5,407 bases of DNA from Verrucomicrobiaceae bacterium (GTDB lineage Bacteria; Verrucomicrobiota; Verrucomicrobiae; Verrucomicrobiales; Akkermansiaceae), in NCBI GenBank assembly GCA_947372405.1, contig CANBTO010000386.1, positions 1 through 5,407 on the forward strand, read 5' to 3'. The position numbers and the translations under genes were made by a program. The notes beneath the pieces are model-generated. The model did no database searches. It had not been told where the DNA came from and saw nothing but the letters and a program-made list of their open reading frames with translations. Positions 1 to 4,575 of this stretch are shown here, piece after piece (the first letter of the stretch is position 1; every line of letters begins with the position of its first letter).

Positions 1-192
1 GGCCCGGAGGCTTCCTCACGCGCGTGGGAGATCATGGGTAAGGCCATGAGGCCGGATGAGACCTTCAAAAAGTGGCGGCGATTGATGGCGTGCGGCACAT
101 TGTTAGAATATTTGTTCATTTCGCATGGGTGGGCTTATCTCCTATTTACCTTTGCGGTATCCGCTAGTTTCTTGAGGTGTGCGCTAAGGTAG
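1..192 (+). CDS. Possible C-terminal part of an unknown protein (partial)
   Basis: This open frame enters from the left edge without a stop and ends at TAG 190-192. The visible 63 residues begin GPEASSRAWEIMGKAM. A basic stretch (FKKWRRL) follows, then about 25 mostly hydrophobic residues that could be one transmembrane helix, and the frame ends CALR. A basic segment before a hydrophobic one is compatible with a membrane anchor with the positive side in the cytoplasm. I do not recognise a family. The frame is short, cut at the edge and unsupported by neighbours, so it may be spurious. An internal ATG at 34-36 could also start a 52-residue protein. Confidence 0.25.
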   Translation, partial: GPEASSRAWEIMGKAMRPDETFKKWRRLMACGTLLEYLFISHGWAYLLFTFAVSASFLRCALR

Positions 193-224
193 TCGGCGCA
201 GAGGATGTCAAGGCCGTCCTTGAA

Positions 225-344
225 ATGAACCATAAACCAAATAACACCCCCGCCAAGGGCAAATGCTGGCGTTGTGGTTATCCGCTGACGCTTTCGTTCA
301 AGGCGCTTGCCAGTCAGGTGAAAGTCACGCGGGCACCGACATAG
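225..344 (+). CDS. Possible small protein with a CxxC motif
   Basis: This ATG-started frame of 39 residues runs MNHKPNNTPAKGKCWRCGYP and on to a TAG. The only notable feature is the Cys-Trp-Arg-Cys-Gly motif at residues 14-18. It looks like one half of a zinc-ribbon knuckle, but no second CxxC pair follows, so zinc binding is not shown. The frame is open upstream to a stop at 165-167, and it could be the tail of a longer product read after a frameshift from the frame that ends at 192. There is no ribosome-binding sequence ahead of the ATG. I do not recognise the family, and this may not be a gene. Confidence 0.25.
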   Translation: MNHKPNNTPAKGKCWRCGYPLTLSFKALASQVKVTRAPT

Positions 345-366
345 AACGACTAGGTGCGAGAGAATG

Positions 367-819
367 TTACTTGACCAGCAACACGCCTTTCATGCCTGCG
401 GCAGTATGGCCAGGAAAGGAGCATACGAAGGGATAGCTTCCTGGTGCTGAAGGAGCGCTGAATGTGACACTCTTGCTTTCCTTGGGGCCAAGGATCGGAA
501 TGGAGGCGAGCACTTGCTTGGCCTGGGATTTGGGCTGATAGTTCTCAGCCTTGGCGGTCGCGGCGCTGTTGGCGTAGGCCATTGGATCGACACCGGCTTT
601 AAGCAGAATCCAGTTGTGACCCATGGATTCCTTCGGGATGTTGCCATCATTCCTGAGTGTGACGGTAATTTTTTCACCCGGCTTGGCCTCGATTTTGGTC
701 ACGCTGAACTTCATGGTATCGAAGGCGCTGATCGCCACCGCTTTTGCATCCCCGGCGGTCAAACCGGTAATCGTGGTGAGCAGGAGCAGCGAGGTGATGA
801 TGATATTTTTAGTTTTCAT
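367..819 (-). CDS. Azurin-like blue copper protein (exported cupredoxin)
   Basis: This 150-residue protein is a secreted type 1 copper electron carrier of the azurin/plastocyanin fold. A signal peptide covers about residues 1-27, with a basic MKTK start, a hydrophobic core and an AKA cleavage site, so it should act in the periplasm or on the outer face of a membrane. All four expected copper ligands are visible: His68 in MGHNW, Cys133 and His138 in CSFPGH, and Met143 in GMKG. The GNIPKESMGHNW segment and the SVTF...CSFPGH...MKG ending closely resemble azurin. It differs in two ways. The His-to-Met spacer is four residues, where azurin has three, and Cys133 is the only cysteine, so the azurin disulfide is missing. 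It lies 106 bp downstream of the cytochrome-porin gene on the same strand, which suggests co-transcription and a role as its electron acceptor (inference). No Shine-Dalgarno sequence precedes the ATG. Confidence 0.9.
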   Translation of the reverse strand: MKTKNIIITSLLLLTTITGLTAGDAKAVAISAFDTMKFSVTKIEAKPGEKITVTLRNDGNIPKESMGHNWILLKAGVDPMAYANSAATAKAENYQPKSQAKQVLASIPILGPKESKSVTFSAPSAPGSYPFVCSFPGHTAAGMKGVLLVK

Positions 820-873
820 AATTCAATGGATTGAGACGTAACGATGAGGAGATATTTTCGGAACCTATGTGAA

Positions 874-912
874 GCTAATTCAAGTAGCGGGAAATTCTAA
901 TAGGCTAATTCA
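874..912. repeat. 9-bp direct repeat between cytochrome-porin and cupredoxin genes
   Basis: The sequence gctaattca occurs at 874-882 and again at 904-912, exactly 30 bp apart start to start, inside the 106-bp gap (820-925). The gap is AT-rich, has no convincing terminator hairpin and has no ribosome-binding sequence for the cupredoxin. The repeat may be a paired regulator site or chance. Confidence 0.3.
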
Positions 913-925
913 GGAAGACAAAACA

Positions 926-2320
926 TTAGAAGGCGATCCACGACTGGAGATATAGCGTATTGTTGTCGCTGGCTCCCGCGCTCGTGCCGTTAAAGCGGTT
1001 ATACATAACGTATTGAAGCGAGAGTTTCACGTTGCTCTTTGGCCAGAAGGATGGGCCACCCGGTTTATTGAGCGGCAGGTAGTTCAACTGAACGACCAGA
1101 CCGTCGCTCAGTGGCGAGCCTTTCGCGCTCCCCGAGTAGAGCAATGCATCATTGCTACCATCGCTGATGAAGTAGCCGATCGCGCCGCCGTAGGTCTTGT
1201 CGTAAAGATAATCCACCGTAGCCCGCATGGTCATCAGGTGGTCGGACGAGTTGCTGGTGAGGCCGAGCTTTTTGCTGGCGTCCCATTGTTGCGGTTCATA
1301 AAACACCGACATCAGAGCTGTGATATCATTATTGCCAATGGAGGTCTGAAACTGCGAGTCCAAGCCCCAGTCAACGAGATGATCCTTACCCATGCTGCTG
1401 TCGCGACCGGGATAGGTGTTGGCCGCCATTCCAAAAGTGCCAACTTCCCAGGAATTATTCCCAAAGGTATTAGAGTATGCCAGACGCCAGTAAGGCGCGA
1501 TGTCCGCCAGTTGCGTTTCGCCACTGGGATCAACTCCCATGTTTTTTTGAAAACTGCTACTGAGGGTGCCATATCCGCCCAGATCGACATAAAAGTGATT
1601 GGCGATCATCGCGTAAGCACCAAGCCCCAGCACTGTTTGCCCAACACCTCCATCAATCAGCGTGGCCCCATCCGGTGTCGGTGCGAGCGCCGAACTGCTG
1701 AAGGGAAAGCCCCATGCGGGTGCGGTATTCCAGGGGTCCTGCATCGTGGGGTTGTTATTGACATAGGCACCGTAGGTCAGTGATTGGCCGCCCAAGGTTG
1801 CGGTGTCTGCATAGCGGATTTCGGCGTTATCCCAAGACCATGCTTTGTCCACACCACTGTAGGTGGTTTGGATGAAAGTCCCAAACTTATTCAGGAAAGG
1901 CGCGGCCGTCGGGCCGAACAGAGTTTCTGCATATGGCCCGAACAATCTTCCGCTATAAAAGACGCTCACCTGATCAACTGCAAAATTGTCATTGCGCTTG
2001 AAGCCGGATGCCGGAGAGGCGGCCTGATCTTTGTCGGTATGGGTAAAGGATGGCTGCAACATGACCGACAGCGGAGGAAGCACGGTCTGATTGGCACCGA
2101 GGGTGTAGCCGCTGAGTTTGAACTGACGACCGAAGTCCGTTAGGATCGGAAACTCGGTATGACAGACGATGCATGACATGCCAGTCTCCCGGGCAAAACT
2201 CGGCACCGCATGAGCCGTGGTAGCGAGCGCGATGACGCTGATTAAAGCTGCCCCAAGGAGATGAAAAGAACGGGTGTTTTGCTGGTTCACATTGGGCGAT
2301 GTAAGGGTATTTTTAATCAT
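926..2320 (-). CDS. Cyc2-like fused monoheme cytochrome c / outer-membrane porin
   Basis: This protein of 464 residues (from the ATG at 2318-2320) has three parts. Residues 1-38 form a signal peptide ending in ATTAHA. A short heme domain follows, with VPSFARETGMSCIVCHTEFP giving the c-type heme site Cys50-x-x-Cys53-His54, then FGRQFKLSGYTLG. The remaining 380 or so residues are rich in Gly, Ser, Tyr, Trp and Asn in alternating patterns and end in SWIAF, a terminal Phe typical of outer-membrane beta-barrels. There is one heme motif and no other cysteine. This architecture, and the FAR-x-TG-x-x-C-x-x-CH...FGR-x-FK pattern, match the Cyc2 family of cytochrome-porins, whose studied members oxidise Fe(II) at the cell surface. 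The physiological donor here is unknown, because related proteins occur in organisms not known to oxidise iron. The frame extends upstream to an ATG at 2423-2425 (499 residues), but that adds 35 residues ahead of the signal peptide, so I prefer 2320. The cupredoxin gene follows on the same strand. Confidence 0.75.
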   Translation of the reverse strand: MIKNTLTSPNVNQQNTRSFHLLGAALISVIALATTAHAVPSFARETGMSCIVCHTEFPILTDFGRQFKLSGYTLGANQTVLPPLSVMLQPSFTHTDKDQAASPASGFKRNDNFAVDQVSVFYSGRLFGPYAETLFGPTAAPFLNKFGTFIQTTYSGVDKAWSWDNAEIRYADTATLGGQSLTYGAYVNNNPTMQDPWNTAPAWGFPFSSSALAPTPDGATLIDGGVGQTVLGLGAYAMIANHFYVDLGGYGTLSSSFQKNMGVDPSGETQLADIAPYWRLAYSNTFGNNSWEVGTFGMAANTYPGRDSSMGKDHLVDWGLDSQFQTSIGNNDITALMSVFYEPQQWDASKKLGLTSNSSDHLMTMRATVDYLYDKTYGGAIGYFISDGSNDALLYSGSAKGSPLSDGLVVQLNYLPLNKPGGPSFWPKSNVKLSLQYVMYNRFNGTSAGASDNNTLYLQSWIAF

Positions 2321-2337
2321 AACATTGATGGTTTTGT

Positions 2338-2382
2338 GAAAGTAACGGGTTACATCTGAACGGGTTACATCTGGAAAGTAAC
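2338..2382. repeat. Tandem 15-bp repeat with flanking repeats upstream of the cytochrome-porin gene
   Basis: The unit aacgggttacatctg occurs twice back to back at 2344-2358 and 2359-2373 with no mismatch. A further 9-bp repeat, gaaagtaac, flanks the pair at 2338-2346 and 2374-2382. The first junction also creates a perfect 5-bp dyad, GTAAC-GG-GTTAC (2342-2353). If translation starts at 2320, the array lies 18-62 bp upstream of the ATG, where an operator or leader element would act. If it starts at 2425, the array is coding and gives the repeated residues DVTRS-DVTR ahead of the signal peptide, which makes little sense for an exported protein. Confidence 0.6.
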
Positions 2383-2471
2383 TTTGAGCGAGAATGTGGA
2401 CAAAAAATCGGCCACTTAATTTCATTCAATGAATCATTGTGGGGACTGATGACTTTTCGCTCAAGTATCAA

Positions 2472-2502
2472 TTACCTCGATTAGTAACCGTTCGGTAATA
2501 AT
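2472..2502 (+). promoter_or_regulatory. Candidate promoter with dyad, upstream of the DUF5069 gene
   Basis: A -10-like AATAAT (2497-2502, five of six to TATAAT) lies 19 bp after a weak -35-like TTACCT (2472-2477). A small dyad, ACCG-TT-CGGT (2487-2496), sits immediately before the -10 box and could be an operator half-site pair. Transcription from here would start at about 2509, just ahead of the hairpin at 2511-2567. This is a consensus match by eye only. The cytochrome-porin gene must be promoted divergently from the same region, but I found no clear minus-strand box. Confidence 0.3.
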
Positions 2503-2510
2503 TCATCCAA

Positions 2511-2567
2511 GCGCCTGCCGGATGCGCTTTCTGGATGCCGACTTCCCACGCTTGCATCGGCAGGTGC
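2511..2567 (+). repeat. Long imperfect inverted repeat at the 5' end of the DUF5069 gene
   Basis: The left arm gcgcctgccggatgc (2511-2525) pairs with the right arm gcatcggcaggtgc (2554-2567). There is one single-base bulge and one pair that would be G-U in RNA, leaving a loop of roughly 28 bases. No T-tract follows, so it is not a standard terminator. If translation starts at 2591, the hairpin occupies the 5' leader of the mRNA. If it starts at 2522, the hairpin would bury the start codon. Confidence 0.45.
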
Positions 2568-2590
2568 TATCGGCTATCCCCCATCCAGCC

Positions 2591-3010
2591 ATGACACACG
2601 CACCGCTCTCCGCCTATCAAGAAACTCTCGGCATGATCTACTTCGCCAGAATGTTGAGTAAGATCCGGCTTCATGCGGTAGGCGATCTACGGGAGGATTT
2701 CCACGAAAATCTCGGCACCGGACTCGATGGGCGCTGCGTCGATTTCCTGCGGGTCAGCTATGCCGATTTGTGCGCCCAGGTGCTGGCGGGTGGCGACGAC
2801 GAAGAGCTTCTCCGCTGGTGTTATACCAACGGCCGGGAACTCAGCACGGGCGACCTTTTCATCTGGAACCAGTATTTGCGAAAAGTCGGCTGGAACGATG
2901 GGGTTTCGGAAATTCTGGAGCGCCGGAAGCAAGAAAGCGGGCTCGCAGGGCACACTGAAATCCAAACGATGGTGGATTACTTCGATTACGACGAGGGCCG
3001 GAAAAGCTGA
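2591..3010 (+). CDS. DUF5069 family protein
   Basis: This 139-residue soluble protein belongs to DUF5069, a family of unknown function. The recognisable core begins SAYQETLGMIYFARML, followed by SKIRLHAVGDLREDFHENLG, then LDGRCVDFLRVSYADL. A region DEELLRWCYTNGRELS and a tail IQTMVDYFDYDEGR complete it. These blocks are in the usual family order and the length is typical. No signal peptide or membrane segment is visible, so it is probably cytoplasmic. The frame extends to an ATG at 2522 (162 residues). I prefer 2591 because family members usually start only a few residues before the S-x-Y-E-like motif and because a hairpin overlaps 2522, but neither start has a Shine-Dalgarno sequence. It lies 35 bp upstream of the SprT-like gene on the same strand and may share its transcript. 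I assign no function. Confidence 0.8.
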   Translation: MTHAPLSAYQETLGMIYFARMLSKIRLHAVGDLREDFHENLGTGLDGRCVDFLRVSYADLCAQVLAGGDDEELLRWCYTNGRELSTGDLFIWNQYLRKVGWNDGVSEILERRKQESGLAGHTEIQTMVDYFDYDEGRKS

Positions 3011-3045
3011 GATCCGCCGAAACATGGCGCGAACTCTGAGAAATT

Positions 3046-3705
3046 ATGGAAAAATCCGCGTTTCCCGTGAAGCGCCTGTTGCCATCATTCAGGAATGCTG
3101 ATACCCGTTTTTCAATGGGCCGGGCAATGCCACAACTTGAATTCCGCTGGACCTCGTGGTTCCGCGTTCTACCGACCCCGCAGGCCCCGAAGGCGAAGCC
3201 CGTGCGCGATGACAGCGGCCTGACCGCATGGTGTGTGGAGGCCGCGAAAACTCTCGCGCTTACCGAGCTGGCGAGGAAGGTCCGGGTGTCTTGGAACCCT
3301 CGGATGCAAACGACCGCAGGCCGTGCTTGGTGGCCGGATCGGTCGATCGAGCTGAATCCGAAGCTGCGGGAATGCGAGCCGGAGGAACTCTGGCGGACGC
3401 TGAAACATGAGCTCGCCCACCTCGTCGCCTTCGAGCGCAGCGGTCGCCGCCGCATCGAGCCGCATGGCCCAGAATGGCAGACGGCGTGCCGGGATCTGGG
3501 GATTCCCGGCGAGCTGCCGTTTCACACGCTGCCCTTCAAACGCCGCCGCATGAAACGCAACCATGCCTATGTCTGCTCTAACTGTTTTGCCGTGATCCAC
3601 CGCGTCAGGCCGATCAAGCGGGCGGTCGCCTGTTATGACTGCTGCCGGAAATTCAACGCGGGTGCCTATCACGACCGCTTCCGCCTGATTAAAAACAAGG
3701 TGTGA
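3046..3705 (+). CDS. SprT-like zinc metallopeptidase-domain protein
   Basis: This 219-residue protein has the SprT/Spartan-type metallopeptidase arrangement. The zinc-site helix carries HELAH at residues 121-125 (Glu122 catalytic), preceded by ELWRTLKH. A third likely ligand is His140 in EPHGPEW, which is spaced as in SprT-like domains. A C-terminal zinc ribbon follows: Cys177 and Cys180 (VCSNC), then Cys196 and Cys199 (CYDC). Related eukaryotic Spartan proteins cleave DNA-crosslinked proteins, while the bacterial SprT-like role is poorly defined, so its substrate is not predicted here. There is no signal peptide, so it is probably cytoplasmic. The first 27 residues look unlike the rest, and ATGs at 3115 and 3127 are possible starts. 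The one at 3046 has a weak GAGA five bases upstream. The gene may be co-transcribed with DUF5069. It converges on the methyltransferase gene with only 6 bp between stop codons. Confidence 0.85.
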   Translation: MEKSAFPVKRLLPSFRNADTRFSMGRAMPQLEFRWTSWFRVLPTPQAPKAKPVRDDSGLTAWCVEAAKTLALTELARKVRVSWNPRMQTTAGRAWWPDRSIELNPKLRECEPEELWRTLKHELAHLVAFERSGRRRIEPHGPEWQTACRDLGIPGELPFHTLPFKRRRMKRNHAYVCSNCFAVIHRVRPIKRAVACYDCCRKFNAGAYHDRFRLIKNKV

Positions 3706-3711
3706 ATTTTC

Positions 3712-4377
3712 TCAATCCCGATCCGCGACGAACAGGGTGTGGGTGAAACGCTTGGCTTGTGGGTAGGCCTTCGCGCTGATGCATTCGACGTGTTTGAAAC
3801 TACCCTCCAACGTGCGGGCGAAGGCTTTATCCGGATGCGCGGACCAGAAGATGACGCGACCGCCGGGTTCTAGGGCGGCTTTGACCCGCTTGATGCCCGC
3901 GCCTGTGTAGAGCCGCTCGTTGCCTTTCTGGACGAAGGGGTCCGGGCCGTTGTCCACATCTAACAATATCGCGTGGTAGCGCCCGCTATTGGGCCCCAGC
4001 AGATCATGGACATCGCCGACGTGGATGCGGACCCGTGGCTCGTCCAGCAATTTTCCGTTCACTTCGGACAGAAATTCGCGGTTCCAAGCGACCACTTCGG
4101 GCAGGAGTTCCGCGACCTCGACGACGGCGTCCTGGCCTGTTAGGGCGAGCACGCGTTTGAGCGTGAAACCGAAGCCCAACCCGCCGATGAGGATGCGTGG
4201 CCTTGCGGGCAGCCGGGCGCAGGCGAGTTCCGCCATTTGCTCCTCAGACGCGGACGCAGTGGTGCTCATTAATTGCAGCCCAGCGACCTTGAGGAAATGG
4301 TGGCCATCGTGCTCGTGGAGCGTGAGCCGCGCACCGTCCGGGGTCGTGCATGTGGCAAGAGTGCGAGTGATTTTCAT
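3712..4377 (-). CDS. Spermidine-synthase-like Rossmann-fold methyltransferase
   Basis: This 221-residue protein has a class I SAM-binding fold of the polyamine-synthase type. A short N-terminal beta region (residues 1-45, with DGHHFLKVAGLQLMSTT) precedes a nucleotide-binding motif, ILIGGLGFGFTLKRVL, at residues 62-77. An acidic strand VVEVAELLPEVVAWNRE follows, then VRIHVGDVHDLL, then YHAILLDVDNGPDPF around residues 134-148. In true spermidine synthases the corresponding loop is D-x-x-D-P-x-G-P, whereas here it reads DVDNGPD. The polyamine-binding signature is therefore not conserved, and the substrate is unknown. The start is the ATG at 4375-4377. A longer frame to 4482 adds 35 Pro- and Ile-rich residues with no family resemblance, and I rejected it. 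The gene is cytoplasmic and transcribed towards the SprT-like gene. The upstream 198 bp separate it from divergent fabF. Confidence 0.8.
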   Translation of the reverse strand: MKITRTLATCTTPDGARLTLHEHDGHHFLKVAGLQLMSTTASASEEQMAELACARLPARPRILIGGLGFGFTLKRVLALTGQDAVVEVAELLPEVVAWNREFLSEVNGKLLDEPRVRIHVGDVHDLLGPNSGRYHAILLDVDNGPDPFVQKGNERLYTGAGIKRVKAALEPGGRVIFWSAHPDKAFARTLEGSFKHVECISAKAYPQAKRFTHTLFVADRD

Positions 4378-4575
4378 AACGGGGAAAACGAACGGGGCAG
4401 GGGGATCATCACTAGCAATTTTCCCCGGAGCAATCCATTCGCGCAGGATGATCGGACTTTTTGAAATGGGTGGGTTCCCCAAAATGTTCGTGAGTCATTG
4501 GTTTTCAAACAAATGGATAAATCATGATGAGGCTTGCGTGGGGGGCTGTCGCGGGCCAAGATTTTCCCCCAAATT
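4378..4575. other. Divergent spacer between methyltransferase and fabF
   Basis: This 198-bp spacer must carry promoters for both flanking genes, but I see no strong -35/-10 pair. It has a 7-bp inverted repeat, gatcatc (4404-4410) and gatgatc (4447-4453), separated by 36 bases and followed by a run of five T's (4458-4462). The loop is too long for a confident terminator. A G-run at 4540-4546 and a C-run at 4566-4570 could pair just before the fabF start. A short frame from 4524 overlaps fabF in another frame and is probably a shadow. Confidence 0.4.

Larger units (their letters stand above)
1..366. other. Left-edge stretch with no recognisable gene
   Basis: This stretch has no reading frame that I recognise. 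On the plus strand, frame 1 is open from the left edge to a TAG at 190-192 (63 residues). It ends in a hydrophobic stretch containing LFISHGWAYLLFTFAVSA, which could be a membrane segment. Frame 3 is open from just after a TAG at 165-167 to a TAG at 342-344 and includes a CWRC motif. The two frames overlap at about 168-189, so they could be two tiny genes, one gene broken by a frameshift, or non-coding DNA. On the minus strand an ATG at 45-47 opens a frame that leaves the window after 15 codons, and nothing in it is recognisable. I see no tRNA, terminator with a T-tract, or mobile-element end here. Confidence 0.5.

Noticed and set aside
333..357. Small hairpin (gcacc...ggtgc) just downstream of the cupredoxin stop, considered as a terminator
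   Set aside because: It has only a 5-bp stem, a 15-base loop and no T-tract on either strand.
514..841. Plus-strand frames opposite the cupredoxin
   Set aside because: The minus-strand product has a signal peptide and all copper ligands, so the plus-strand frames are shadows.
1013..2143. Two long plus-strand frames (256 and 119 residues) opposite the cytochrome-porin
   Set aside because: They show no domain, signal or motif, while the minus strand encodes a signal peptide, heme motif and barrel end. They are shadows of that gene.
2399..2417. Sigma-54-like sequence on the minus strand (TGGC...TTTGT) upstream of the cytochrome-porin
   Set aside because: The essential GC of the -12 element is GT here, so the match is not convincing.
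639..3090. Shared 13-mer gttgccatcattc in the cupredoxin gene and the start of the SprT-like gene
   Set aside because: A single 13-base match in a window of this size is plausible by chance, and the two contexts are unrelated.
4378..4482. N-terminal extension of the methyltransferase to an ATG at 4482
   Set aside because: The 35 extra residues are low-complexity and lie outside the family fold, which begins at the ATG at 4375-4377.
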